From Sva-07 sp963752815 (GTDB lineage Bacteria; Actinomycetota; Acidimicrobiia; Acidimicrobiales; Ilumatobacteraceae), in contig CAVVZI010000006.1 in NCBI GenBank assembly GCA_963752815.1, positions 124,001 to 188,000 of the forward strand: 64,000 bases of DNA, given 5' to 3'. This document shows positions 17,827-27,700 of the stretch, piece by piece. The position numbers and the translations under genes are program-made. Under the pieces are notes generated by a model that saw only the letters and a program-made list of their open reading frames with translations, had not been told where the DNA came from and ran no database searches. The first letter of the stretch is position 1; every line of letters begins with the position of its first letter.

Positions 17827-18324
17827 TCACCGGGTCGGCGGTCTGCTGCGCCACATCGCGACAGAGAAGGCGAGGCCCCACAGGGCGAACCACGGATCCC
17901 AGAAGTAGGTGTGCCAGGCAAGGGCATGCTCGTCGGCGTCGGCCGCCGGATCGAGCACACCGGTTTCGACGAGCAGACCGACGAACGTGAGCAGGCCGCC
18001 GTAGGCCGTCAGCCCGACGGCGGCGGCCCAACCCAGCTTGCGGAGCCACCGCGCCCTCGTCCACGCGGGGAGACGGGTTCGGCCCACGCCGGCAAACACG
18101 AGCGGTGCAGCGGCGACGATGAGCTTGCACACGACGATCACCCACAACGTGATCACGACTCCGGCCGATCGCTGCCGACCCCAGCGCTCGATCTCGCCGC
18201 CGACGGTGTCGAGCAATGCCGTGCCGCCGAGGGCCCAATAGGCGGTCACCGCCGCGCTGGCCGTTCCCAATCCGGCGGCGATCGACGCAGCGACGACAGC
18301 AGCGGGGTCGGACCGATCGTCCAC
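17827..18324 (-). CDS. DUF3995-type membrane protein
   Basis: 165 residues with four hydrophobic helices and the early motif TAYWALGGTALLDTVGG, which matches the DUF3995 family of small integral membrane proteins. Function unknown. Start GTG 18324. No clear operon partner; the 154-base gap to the LysM/M23 gene holds nothing I can name. Confidence 0.75.
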   Translation of the reverse strand: MDDRSDPAAVVAASIAAGLGTASAAVTAYWALGGTALLDTVGGEIERWGRQRSAGVVITLWVIVVCKLIVAAAPLVFAGVGRTRLPAWTRARWLRKLGWAAAVGLTAYGGLLTFVGLLVETGVLDPAADADEHALAWHTYFWDPWFALWGLAFSVAMWRSRPPTR

Positions 18325-18423
18325 CCTCTCAGCTTGCCCTGATCTTGGTGACTCAGGCTGCGCTGGGCACGGCGAACGCTGCGACCGGCCGATGATGTCC
18401 CATCGCCTCGGTCGGCCTCGATT

Positions 18424-18888
18424 TCAGTCGATGTCGACCGAGGCGTACTCGAACACGAGCGACTCGGTGACGACGGTAGCCACCAGGGCGTCGAGCGGGG
18501 AGTGGGAGAGCTGGACGACGCGACACCCGCGGAACGTCCACGTCAGCAACGGCGCTCCCGACCCCGGGTCGATGAGTTCGACCACCACCGTTCGGGCGGC
18601 CGACCGCTTCGGTGCACGCTCGATGCGCCACCAGTCCGCGAGGTCGGTCGCACCGGTCACCCCGCGGCGCAGCAGTACATGACGGGCCGGCAAACCGTCG
18701 TCGGTCCCGACCGCGGGTGTCGTGGGCACGTCACTCTGGGCAACGGGGAACGGCCCCCATTCGACGCGCGCGACCGGGAGACCCGCTGCTCGGCGCCCCG
18801 ATGCCGTACCGGAGATGCGCACCCGAAACGTCGCTCCGAGATACGGCCCTTCGTCGTCGCGGGCTGGCGGTGGATCAGCTTTCGGCAC
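18424..18888 (-). CDS. Phage tail-tube-like (gp19/TIGR02241-type) protein, second copy
   Basis: 154 residues. The plan is that of T4 gp19-like tube proteins: an early FRVRISGT strand, a mid-protein LRRGVTGATDLADWW, a VVVELIDPGSGAPLLTWTF pair of strands and a C-terminal LVFEYASVD strand. Twelve bases separate it from the related gene upstream. Such pairs normally sit in contractile injection or tail gene clusters, but no sheath, baseplate, spike or ATPase gene lies in this window. It may be an orphan remnant or a repurposed tube protein. Start GTG 18888. Confidence 0.7.
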   Translation of the reverse strand: MPKADPPPARDDEGPYLGATFRVRISGTASGRRAAGLPVARVEWGPFPVAQSDVPTTPAVGTDDGLPARHVLLRRGVTGATDLADWWRIERAPKRSAARTVVVELIDPGSGAPLLTWTFRGCRVVQLSHSPLDALVATVVTESLVFEYASVDID

Positions 18889-18900
18889 GTTCAGCCGCCG

Positions 18901-19350
18901 TCACTCGACGTCGATGCCCTCGCACGTCAGCACGAGCTCCTCGATGGCAACGTCGTTTCCCGTCGCGTTGAGCGAGGGCACCACGTACTTCACGGGCCAG
19001 GCTCGTGCCAGCCGCCACGTGAACACGACGTCGGACTGGTCCTCGTTCAGCAAGCGGATCGTGACGTTGCGCCGGTCGGCCTGACCCAGCGTCCCCGCCC
19101 GGAACCATGTGAACAGGGTGGTCGACCCGATGACGCCACGCTTGAACGTCACATCGTGCACGCGGTGCAGACCGGGCAGCTTGCGAACGGTGCTCACCTT
19201 GTCGTTGCCGGCTCGGTACTCGATCACGTCGATGCTCGCCGCGATCGGACCGACCTCCTCGAAGCCGGCGTCGACGCTGCCGGGATCGCCCGCACCGAAG
19301 TCGACCTGGAAGATGAATCGGCCGTACGGATGATCACGAAGCGTCGCCAC
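18901..19350 (-). CDS. Phage tail-tube-like (gp19/TIGR02241-type) protein, first copy
   Basis: 149 residues: RFIFQVDFGAGD, FEEVGPIAASIDVIEYR, VTFKRGVIGSTTLFTWF, VTIRLLNEDQSDVVFTWRL and IEELVLTCEGIDVE. This order of strands, with the acidic C-terminal 'E-L-L-C-E' type end, matches the tail-tube family of contractile injection systems. GTG 19350 has a strong AGGAGG upstream. It is first of a two-gene unit with its paralogue at 18424-18888. No other injection-system gene is adjacent. Confidence 0.75.
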   Translation of the reverse strand: MATLRDHPYGRFIFQVDFGAGDPGSVDAGFEEVGPIAASIDVIEYRAGNDKVSTVRKLPGLHRVHDVTFKRGVIGSTTLFTWFRAGTLGQADRRNVTIRLLNEDQSDVVFTWRLARAWPVKYVVPSLNATGNDVAIEELVLTCEGIDVE

Positions 19351-19527
19351 GACATCTCCTCCTGATGGGGCACCAGGGCTGTGCCGTTCCCCAGACCGTA
19401 CCGATCGCGAGAGGCACGGCGCGCCGATTGGCTTCGCTCTCATCAGTTGCCGCAGTCGGCGGGCCCGGAGGTCACACCGGTGACACGGGACGGTTCCGTG
19501 TGGCGCGGAACTTCTACGCTGCGCCGG

Positions 19528-20232
19528 ATGGCCCAGCGACGATTCGACGAGCGGCCGCGGCGTCGACAGCCGGGCGCCGGACGCCCGCGAAAGACCACCC
19601 GCACGGCCAGCGGCCCCGTCGACGCCGAGATCGTGGGTGCTGCGGCGCACCTGTTCGCCAGGCACGGGATCGGCGCCACGACGATGGCGCAGATCGCCGA
19701 GGCCGTCGGGCTCGAGGTGTCGTCGATCTACTACTACTTCGGCAGCAAGCACGAGGTGCTCGAACGCATCGTGGTCGACGTCAACCGCGTCCCGCTGCGA
19801 ATCGCGGCCGACGTGCAGGTCGAGTTCCCCGACGCGACGCGTCGTCTCCACGCCTTCATCCGGCGCGACGCCGCCGTCCTGTGCGAGTTCCCGTTCGACT
19901 TCAACGAGATCCATCGTCTCGCCCGTGACGACCGCGGGAACTTCACCCGCTACTGGGCCGATCGGGAGCAGTTGCTCGTCGAGGTCGAAGCGATCGTCCG
20001 GCAGGGGATCGCGGACGGCGAGTTCCGCGCCGCCGACCCAGCGCTCGTCGCCTTGACGATCCTGTCGAATGACGAGGCGGTGCAGAACTGGTACCGGTCG
20101 TCGACCGGGGGAACCGCGGCCCGGCTCTCGCCCGACGAGATCGGGTTGTTCGTCGCCGACCTGATGCTGCGCGGAATGGTGGTCGACGTCGCCGTGGTCG
20201 ACGCCGCGCGGGACGACACGGCCTCTCGCTGA
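19528..20232 (+). CDS. TetR-family regulator of the guanidine/urea operon
   Basis: 234 residues with an N-terminal TetR HTH (about 35-80: IGATTMAQIAEAVGLEVSS, IYYYFGSKHEVLE) after a short basic stretch RRFDERPRRRQPGAGRPRK. ATG 19528 is chosen over the upstream frame, which overlaps the region in front of the divergent tail-tube genes. It lies 133 bases before the ABC transporter gene, with a perfect palindrome between them (20287-20301), so it is the probable regulator of the operon. Its ligand could be guanidine, urea or a product. Confidence 0.88.
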   Translation: MAQRRFDERPRRRQPGAGRPRKTTRTASGPVDAEIVGAAAHLFARHGIGATTMAQIAEAVGLEVSSIYYYFGSKHEVLERIVVDVNRVPLRIAADVQVEFPDATRRLHAFIRRDAAVLCEFPFDFNEIHRLARDDRGNFTRYWADREQLLVEVEAIVRQGIADGEFRAADPALVALTILSNDEAVQNWYRSSTGGTAARLSPDEIGLFVADLMLRGMVVDVAVVDAARDDTASR

Positions 20233-20286
20233 CCCTCGTGCGGCCGCCGAAATCTGGTCGCAACAGGCCGTTCTCGGCGGCTTATT

Positions 20287-20301
20287 TCGAATGACATTCG
20301 A
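20287..20301. promoter_or_regulatory. Perfect palindrome TCGAAT-N3-ATTCGA, probable TetR operator
   Basis: A 15-base perfect inverted repeat in the 133-base gap between the TetR gene and the transporter operon. It is the right size for a TetR-family dimer site. I see no ykkC (guanidine-I) riboswitch sequence in the same leader. Confidence 0.55.
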
Positions 20302-20365
20302 TTGAAACGAGACCTTCCTAGGTTGACGCCCGACCGACCTGGGCTTCACGACTTGAAGGGTGATC

Positions 20366-21526
20366 ATGAACCGATCGACGACACGAGGCGCTGCGGTGAT
20401 CTCGGTCCTGTTGCTGATCGCCGCTGCGTGCGGCAGCGACGACGACGCTGCCGACACGACCGCAGCCGCAACAGCCGACACGACGGCGGCGACGACCGCT
20501 GACACGACGGCGGCGACGACTGCCGACTCGACCGCTGACACGACGGCGGCGACCGACTCGGCGAGCGATCCAGCCGGCACCGCGGCGGCCGGAACCGGAC
20601 CCGCGGAGGTCGACTCGATCAAGATCGGCTACTCGGCCTGGCCGGGCTGGTTCCCCTTGGCGGTGGCCGAGCAGGCCGGCATCTTCGACCAGGTCGGCCT
20701 CGACGTCGATCTCGTCTACTTCGCCGACTACATCGCCAGCATCGACGCGATGGCGGCCGGTGAACTCGACTTCGTGACCCAGACGCTGAACGACACGATG
20801 GCCAGCGTCGCCTTCGGCAGCGACCAGGTGATCGTCGTCGTGAACGACAACTCGACCGGCAACGACAAGATCATCTGCGACGGCTCGATCAACTCGATCG
20901 AGGACATGGCCGGCAAGACGGTGGCGGCAGAGGCGGGCGTCGTCGACCACTTCCTGCTCGACCAAGGCCTGGCGTCGGTGGGAATGACCGAGGACGACAT
21001 CGACTTCCGGGGCGTGCTCACCGATGCCGCGGCCGCCGGTTTCGCCGGTGGCGAGTTCGACTGTGTCGGAGTGTTCGCCCCGTTCTGGATCACCGCACTC
21101 GAACGGGAGGGCTCGCACGAGGTGTTCAGCTCGGCCGACTTCCCGGGTCTCATCCCGGACCACATCGTGGCGACCCGCGACATCGTCGACGGCAACCCGG
21201 CAGCCGTGCAGAAACTGGTGGACGCCTGGTACCTGACGCTCGACTACATGAAGGACAACCCGGACGAAGCGACCACGATCATGGCCGGCGTCGCCGAGAC
21301 GTCGGTCGAGGAGTACGAGCAGTTCGCCGAGGGCACCACGCTGTTCACGGCGGAAGAGGCGCTCGCTGCCTTCCAACCCGGCGACGACACGACCTCCCTC
21401 CAGCACACGGCTGAGCTGATCAACCCGTTCCTGGTCGATTCCGGGTTCACGGAGACCGAAGCGCCGCTCGACGGGCTGTTCGACGCCAGCTTCACCCAGG
21501 ACTGGGTCGACCGGGCGGGCGACTGA
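20366..21526 (+). CDS. ABC transporter substrate-binding lipoprotein, NMT1/SsuA-like (guanidine/urea operon)
   Basis: 386 residues. Lipoprotein signal with lipobox LLIAAACGS, then a low-complexity Thr/Ala/Asp linker (repeats of ADTTAATT, about residues 30-65), then a type 2 periplasmic-binding domain of the NMT1/nitrate-taurine type (IKIGYSAWPGWFPLAVAEQ, FVTQTLNDTMAS, AGKTVAAEAGVVDHFLL). It is anchored outside the membrane and hands ligand to the permease downstream. The operon implies guanidine, urea or a related nitrogen compound as ligand. First gene of the operon. Confidence 0.9.
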   Translation: MNRSTTRGAAVISVLLLIAAACGSDDDAADTTAAATADTTAATTADTTAATTADSTADTTAATDSASDPAGTAAAGTGPAEVDSIKIGYSAWPGWFPLAVAEQAGIFDQVGLDVDLVYFADYIASIDAMAAGELDFVTQTLNDTMASVAFGSDQVIVVVNDNSTGNDKIICDGSINSIEDMAGKTVAAEAGVVDHFLLDQGLASVGMTEDDIDFRGVLTDAAAAGFAGGEFDCVGVFAPFWITALEREGSHEVFSSADFPGLIPDHIVATRDIVDGNPAAVQKLVDAWYLTLDYMKDNPDEATTIMAGVAETSVEEYEQFAEGTTLFTAEEALAAFQPGDDTTSLQHTAELINPFLVDSGFTETEAPLDGLFDASFTQDWVDRAGD

Positions 21527-21653
21527 GCGGCCGCGCCAGGACGCCGACCCGACTCCGACCATGGCCGCTCACATCGTGGTCACCCGATTCGGCATGGTGC
21601 GCCTGTCGTCGCACGACGCCGAGCAGGACGCGATTCACGACCGGGATCAGGTC

Positions 21654-22529
21654 ATGACGTCGCCGGCCGGGGGCTCGGTCGAACCGGGCGGACCGGCCGA
21701 GCCGCCGAACGGCCGAGCCTCCGGAGGCCGTGGTCACCGGCAGGGCGACATCCTCCGGCTCCGCGGTGACGTCCCCGGACGCGTCCGGTGGATCGGTGCG
21801 GCGCTCGGCGTCGTCAGCATCCTCGGCTTGTGGATCCTCGCCTCGACGGTCTGGTCGGGCGAGGGCTTCTCGGTGCCGACGATCACGGCGACCTGGAACG
21901 CGCTGGTGGAGATGTGGCGCGATGGCGAGCTGTGGCCGGATTTCGTGGCGAGTTCCCAGCGTGTCGTGATCGGTTATTCGATCAGCCTCCTGATCGGTGT
22001 GTCGCTCGGACTCCTGATCGGCAGCTTCGCCAGCATCAACGCGTTCTTCGAACCACAGGTCGGCTTCCTCCGGTACATCCCGGCCACCGCGCTCGTACCG
22101 CTGCTGATCATCTGGCTCGGGATCGACGAGGCGCCGAAGATCGCGCTCGTCGTCGTCGGGACGGTCTTCTACAACATCCTCATGGTGGCCGATGTCGCGC
22201 GCGCCGTGCCGAACGAGCTCATCAAGGCGTCGTACACGCTCGGCGCGCGCCGGTGGACCGTCATGAGGCGTGTGATCTTCCCGCACTCGTGGCCCGGCAT
22301 CGTCGACGTCGCGCGGATCAACCTGGCCGCCGCGTGGCTCATGCTCGTGGTGGCCGAGTTGCTGGCTGCACAGGAGGGCCTGGCATTCCGGATCATCCGG
22401 GCCCAGCGCTTCCGCCGCATCGATCGCATGTTCGCGTTGCTCCTGGTGTTCGGCATCCTCGGCATCGTCAGCGACATGGCGCTCCGGATGCTGCGGAACC
22501 GGACGGCGCGATGGGCGAGGGACGACTGA
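21654..22529 (+). CDS. ABC transporter permease, SsuC/TauC-like
   Basis: About 291 residues from ATG 21654 (an upstream in-frame ATG at 21561 would add a non-conserved 31-residue tail). The first hydrophobic helix, GAALGVVSILGLWILAS, is followed by the binding-protein-dependent permease domain. The EAA loop is ELIKASYTLGARRWTVMRRVIFPHSWPG (landmark only), which docks the ATPase. About six helices. The stop shares one base with the ATG of the ATPase gene. Confidence 0.9.
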   Translation: MTSPAGGSVEPGGPAEPPNGRASGGRGHRQGDILRLRGDVPGRVRWIGAALGVVSILGLWILASTVWSGEGFSVPTITATWNALVEMWRDGELWPDFVASSQRVVIGYSISLLIGVSLGLLIGSFASINAFFEPQVGFLRYIPATALVPLLIIWLGIDEAPKIALVVVGTVFYNILMVADVARAVPNELIKASYTLGARRWTVMRRVIFPHSWPGIVDVARINLAAAWLMLVVAELLAAQEGLAFRIIRAQRFRRIDRMFALLLVFGILGIVSDMALRMLRNRTARWARDD

Positions 22530-23341
22530 TGTCATCGACTGCGGCAACCGCCGCCACCCAACCGGCACCGCGGCTGACCGTGCGTGGCCTCGTGAAGGAC
22601 TTCACCGGGCGTCGCGGTGCGACCGTCCGTGCCATCGATCATGTCGATCTCGACGTGGGGATCGGCGAATTCGTCTGCCTGATCGGTGCGTCGGGCTGTG
22701 GCAAGTCGACGCTGCTGAACATCGTCGGCGGTCTCGAGTCGGCCACCGACGGCGTGGTCGCCGTCGACGGCGAAACGGTCGTCGGGCCTGGACCCGACCG
22801 GGGGATGGTGTTCCAGGCGTACTCGCTGTATCCGTGGAAGACGGTCGCCGACAACATCGCCTTCGGACTCGAACTCGCCGGCGTGGCGCGCGGCGAACGC
22901 CGCGAGCGCGTCGAGGAACTGCTGGGGATCATGGAGCTCACGGCATTCGCCGACCACCTGCCGAAGCAGTTGTCCGGCGGGATGCGCCAGCGCGTCGCCA
23001 TCGCCCGGGCGCTCGCTCCGCAGCCCGATCTCCTCCTGCTCGACGAGCCGTTCGGTGCGCTCGACGCGATCACCAAGCGGAGCATGCAGGAGTTCATCCG
23101 GACGGTCTGGCTCCGCACCGGCGTGACGATCCTGATGGTGACCCACGACGTCCCGGAGGCGATCTACCTGAGCCAGCGGATCTCGGTGATGACGCCGCGG
23201 CCGGGGCGGATCGCGACCACGATCGAGGTGCCGTTCGGCGCCGTGCGAGGCCCGACCGTGAAGCGTGACGCCCGCTTCCTCGACCTGGTCGACGAGATCG
23301 AGGACCTGTTGCAGACGCGCCCGGAAGGAGCGGCCACGTGA
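22529..23341 (+). CDS. ABC transporter ATP-binding protein, SsuB/TauB-like
   Basis: 270 residues with Walker A GASGCGKSTLLN, Q-loop VFQAYSLYPW, signature LSGGMRQRVAIARAL, Walker B LLLLDEP and the H-loop MVTHD. It powers uptake by the lipoprotein/permease pair. The start overlaps the permease stop by one base and the end overlaps the next gene in GTGA. Confidence 0.95.
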   Translation: MSSTAATAATQPAPRLTVRGLVKDFTGRRGATVRAIDHVDLDVGIGEFVCLIGASGCGKSTLLNIVGGLESATDGVVAVDGETVVGPGPDRGMVFQAYSLYPWKTVADNIAFGLELAGVARGERRERVEELLGIMELTAFADHLPKQLSGGMRQRVAIARALAPQPDLLLLDEPFGALDAITKRSMQEFIRTVWLRTGVTILMVTHDVPEAIYLSQRISVMTPRPGRIATTIEVPFGAVRGPTVKRDARFLDLVDEIEDLLQTRPEGAAT

Positions 23342-24171
23342 GCGCGAGCGACACGGCGACCACCCACGGCGCCCGCGACCACGCCCGTGCCCAGGCCTCC
23401 GCCGTCGAACGATTCAGCCGGTCGGTGCCAGCTGGCGACCCCGAGGTCCTGTGGCGAGAAACGGTCGAGGGCGGCAACTACGCGACCCGGGTCCTGCCGC
23501 GCGGTGCACGGCTGACGCTGCGCGACCCCGAGGGGGACACGTCGGTGCAACTGCTGGTGTTCAACCATCACCACCGGGCCGAGCGGCTCAACGTGCCCGA
23601 CACGGTGAAGGTGCAATGGCAGGCGTACCTCGGCGCCGGCCGGCTGTTGCTGTCGGACATGGGTCGCGTCCTGATGTCGGTCGAAGCCGACAGCAGCGCC
23701 GGCCACGACACGTTCAACGCGATGTCGAACCGGGCGTGGAACGACGCGAAATACGGCGGTGGCGCGGTCCACGCGTCCGCGCCGAACGCACGCGACCGGT
23801 TCGCCGTGGCGTTGGCGAAGGAGGGGCTCGGCCGACGCGACATCGGCGCGTCGGTCAACCTGTTCAAACCGGTGTTCGTCGAGCCCGACGGGTCGTTCAC
23901 CTGGCGCGGCTCGACGCCGCAACCCGGAGCGGCGGTGGTGCTGCGGGCCGACATGGACGTGCTCGTGGCGCTGACGGTGACGCCCCACGTGCTCGATCCC
24001 CGCCCCCGGTACACGGTGAGCCCGCTCGAGATCTCCGCCGTCACCGGCCTCCCCGCCGCCGCGGACGATCCGATCCGGATGGCGACACCCGAGGCCGGGC
24101 GGGCGTTCGAGAACACCGACGACTGGCTGCTGACGCGCCGACTCCACACCGACGAACAGGGCGCGTCGTGA
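23338..24171 (+). CDS. DUF1989 protein, carboxyguanidine deiminase subunit candidate (longer)
   Basis: 277 residues, DUF1989 ('urea carboxylase-associated') family: TRVLPRGARLTLRDPEGDTSVQLL, GRVLMSVEADSSAGHDTF, SVNLFKPVFVEPDG, VVLRADMDVLVAL. Pairs of such proteins in proteobacteria were shown to be the two subunits of carboxyguanidine deiminase (CgdA/CgdB), which turns carboxyguanidine into allophanate. Being one of a pair beside a carboxylase and an allophanate hydrolase, it is likely one subunit. GTG 23338 overlaps the ATPase stop. Confidence 0.85.
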   Translation: MSASDTATTHGARDHARAQASAVERFSRSVPAGDPEVLWRETVEGGNYATRVLPRGARLTLRDPEGDTSVQLLVFNHHHRAERLNVPDTVKVQWQAYLGAGRLLLSDMGRVLMSVEADSSAGHDTFNAMSNRAWNDAKYGGGAVHASAPNARDRFAVALAKEGLGRRDIGASVNLFKPVFVEPDGSFTWRGSTPQPGAAVVLRADMDVLVALTVTPHVLDPRPRYTVSPLEISAVTGLPAAADDPIRMATPEAGRAFENTDDWLLTRRLHTDEQGAS

Positions 24172-24788
24172 CCGGTTCGGGTCGGGTGGTGCACGAGGAG
24201 ACGGTCGAGGCGCGGGCGCCGTGGTCGCACGTCGTGCTCGCCGGCCAGTCGCTGCGGATCGTCGATCTCGAAGGCAACCAGGCCGTCGATTTCCTCCTGT
24301 ATGGCGCCGACGACCCGGTCGAGCGCTACAGCGCCGCCGACACGATGAGCGCGCAGGGCAACGTGTACCTCACGACCGGATCGGTCCTGCGATCGAACGA
24401 GGGCAACCCGATGATGACCCTGACGGCCTCCACCGTCGAACGCCACGACACCGTCGGCGGGGCGTGCTCGCGGGAGTCGAACTCGCTCCGCTACGGGCAC
24501 CACACGAACCACCAGCACGCGTGCGTCGACAACTTCCTCCTCGAGCACGTGTCCCGCGACATGGGCAAGCGCGACATGGTGGCGAACATCAACTTCTTCA
24601 TGAACGTCCCGGTCGAACCGGACGGCAGCCTCGGCATCGTCGACGGCATCTCCGCGCCGGGCCTGTACGTGGAACTCCGCGCCGAGATGGACGTGATCGT
24701 GGTCGTGTCCAACTGTCCGCAGATCAACAATCCGTGCAACGGATTCGCGCCGTCGCCGGTGCGGATGATCGTGACCGAACCCGCCTGA
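24168..24788 (+). CDS. DUF1989 protein, carboxyguanidine deiminase subunit candidate (shorter)
   Basis: 206 residues, DUF1989 family: SLRIVDLEGNQAVDFLLY, YSAADTMSAQGNVYL, CSRESNSLRYGHHT, NFFMNVPVEPDG, and CPQINNPCNGF with conserved Cys. It is shorter than its neighbour, matching the unequal subunits of carboxyguanidine deiminase. Start GTG 24168 overlaps the preceding stop (GTGA). Only 5 bases precede the carboxylase gene. Confidence 0.87.
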   Translation: MTGSGRVVHEETVEARAPWSHVVLAGQSLRIVDLEGNQAVDFLLYGADDPVERYSAADTMSAQGNVYLTTGSVLRSNEGNPMMTLTASTVERHDTVGGACSRESNSLRYGHHTNHQHACVDNFLLEHVSRDMGKRDMVANINFFMNVPVEPDGSLGIVDGISAPGLYVELRAEMDVIVVVSNCPQINNPCNGFAPSPVRMIVTEPA

Positions 24789-24793
24789 ACGCC

Positions 24794-27700
24794 ATGGGTT
24801 CACGTCCATTCGAGCGCGTGCTCGTCGCCAACCGCGGGGAGATCGCCTGCCGCATCATCGCCACGCTCGATCGGCTCGGCATCGAGTCGGTCGCGGTCCA
24901 CTCCGACGCCGATCGTGGCTCGTTGCATGTCGCGATGGCCTCGATCGCCGTGCCCTTGGGCGGGGCGACGCCGGCGGACAGCTATCTGCGCGGTGAGGCG
25001 ATCATCCAGGCCGCGATCGATACCGCTGCCGATGCGATCCATCCGGGCTACGGCTTCCTGTCGGAGTCGGCCGAGTTCGCCGCTGGCTGCGAAGCGGCCG
25101 GGATCGTCTTCCTCGGTCCCACGCCCGAGCAGATCCGGCAATTCGGTTCGAAGCACGTCGCTCGTGAACTCGCCGCTCGGGCCGGCGTTGCGCTCGTGCC
25201 AGGCAGTGGGCTGCTCGACGACGTGGAGGCAGCACGTCGCGCCGCCGAGCACATCGGGTTCCCGTTGATGTTCAAGGCGTCGGCGGGCGGTGGAGGGATC
25301 GGGCTGCGGCGGTGCGACGGCCCCGACGAGGTCGAGACGGCCTTCGACAGCGTGCGCCGTCTCGCCGCCGCGAACTTCGGTGACGCCGCCGTGTTCGCCG
25401 AACGGTTCGTCGAACGGGCACGCCACATCGAGGTGCAGATCGCCGGTGACGGCCTCGGCGTGGTCGTCGATCTCGGTGAACGGGACTGTTCCGTGCAGCG
25501 CCGGCACCAGAAGGTGATCGAGGAGGCCCCGGCGCCCGGGATCTCCGACCGGCTGCGCGAGCGGCTCCGTGGCAACGCGCGAGCCCTCGCCGAATCGGTC
25601 GACTACCGATCGGTCGGCACCGTCGAGTTCATCGTCGACGCCGACACCCTCGATCACGACGACGGTGGCGACGCGTGGTTCCTCGAGGTCAACACCCGAC
25701 TCCAGGTGGAGCACGGTGTGACCGAACTGGTGCGCGGCGTCGACCTGGTCGAGTGGATGCTGTGCCTCGGCGCGGGCGAACGACCCGAGGGGTTCGACTC
25801 GGTGGCCGCTCCATCCGGGTGGGCCATCGAGGCGCGGCTGTACGCGGAGGATCCGCTCGACCACGCCACCCCGAGCGCCGGGCTGGTCACCGAACTGGTC
25901 GTGCCGGCCGACGTCCGCTTCGACACGTGGGTCGACGCCGGGACGGCGATCACGCCGTTCTACGACCCGCTCATCGGCAAGCTGCTCGTGCACGGCCCGA
26001 CCCGCCGGGACGCGATCGCCGCGCTCGGCAAGGCGCTCGCGGCAACACGGGTCGGTGGCATCACCACGAACCGCGACCAACTCGCCGCCGTCGCCAGCAG
26101 TGGCTGGTTCGCCGACGGGACGATGACGACGACGTCACTCGACGGGTTCCTTCCGGTGAGCGCTGAGATCAAGGTGCTCGACGGTGGACTGTTCACCACG
26201 GTGCAGGATCTTCCCGCCCGCCTCGGCTACTGGGACGTCGGCATCCCTCCCTCCGGTCCGATGGACGATCGATCGCACCGCCTCGCCAACGCCCTGCTCG
26301 GCAACGCCGAGAGCGCACCCGCGTTGGAGATCACGTTGCTCGGGCCGACGATCGAGTTCCGCGAGGCGACCTCGATCGTGCTGGGCGGCGCCGACTTCGG
26401 GGCACGCCTCGACGGCGCGCCGGTGCCGATGTGGACGGTCGTCGACGTCGATCGCGGCAGCCGGCTCGAACTGGGCCGCTGCGTGGGGCCGGGGATGCGC
26501 GGCGTCATCGCGGTGGCGGGCGGCTTCGACGTTCCGCAACATCTCGGCAGTGCGTCGACGTTCGTGCTCGGCGGCTTCGGCGGTCACGCCGGGCGCGCGT
26601 TGCGCGCCGGTGACGTGATCCCGATCGGAGGAGGGTCCGCGGTCGCGCCGACCTCGGGGTCGGCCGTGCCGGTCGAGCGACGACCGGTGCTCACCAACGA
26701 GTGGGAGATCGGTGTGCTCGCCGGCCCACACGCGGCGCCCGACTACTTCACACCGGCCGACATCGACATGCTGTACGGCACGGCATGGGAGGTCCACCTC
26801 AACTCCGACCGCACCGGGATCAGGCTCATCGGCCCGGCTCCGCAATGGGCCCGTCCCGATGGGGGAGAGGCCGGGCTGCACCCGTCGAACATCCACGACA
26901 ACGCATACGCCGTCGGCACGATCGACTTCACCGGCGACATGCCGATCGTTCTCGGACGTGACGGGCCGAGCCTCGGCGGATTCGTCTGCCCAGCGACCAT
27001 TGCCGAGCACGAGTTCTGGAAGATCGGCCAGGCGCGCGCCGGCGACACGGTCCGCTTCGTCCCCGTCGACCACGCGGCCGCCCGCTCGTCCGCGCCGGTG
27101 CGCCGCGCCCTCGCTCGTCCGCTCGACCCGGTGCTGTTCCGGCGGGAGGCCACGGTCGACCATCCGGGCATGACGATCCGGCGCGACGGTGATCGCAATC
27201 TGCTCGTCGAGTACGGCGACAACGTGCTCGATCTGCTGCTGCGCCTGCGCGCCGGGGCACTGATGGACGCGCTCCAGGCCGAGACGGGCGAGGCGGCCGC
27301 GCCCGTCGCGGAGCTCGTGCCGGGAATTCGCTCCCTGCAGGTCGGCTTCGACCCCGATCGCGCCGGCCCGGCCGAGATGATCGACCTGATCGTCCGGCTC
27401 GATGACGCACTCGGCGACATCTCCGACCGCGAGATCCCGAGCCGCATCGTGCGGCTGCCGCTCTCGTGGGACGACCCGGCGACCAGGCTGGCGACCGAGC
27501 GCTACATGCAGAGCGTCCGCGCCGACGCGCCCTGGTGCCCGTGGAACCTCGAGTTCATCCGCCGGATCAACGGCCTCGGCTCCGTCGATGACGTGAAGCG
27601 CATCGTGTTCGACGCCAGCTATCTCGTGCTCGGACTCGGCGACGTGTACCTCGGCGCACCCGTCGCGACCCCGATCGATCCGCGGCACCGGCTGGTGACG

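Noticed and set aside
20233..20365. ykkC (guanidine-I) or other guanidine riboswitch before the operon
   Set aside because: The conserved riboswitch words are absent; only a TetR-type palindrome is visible.
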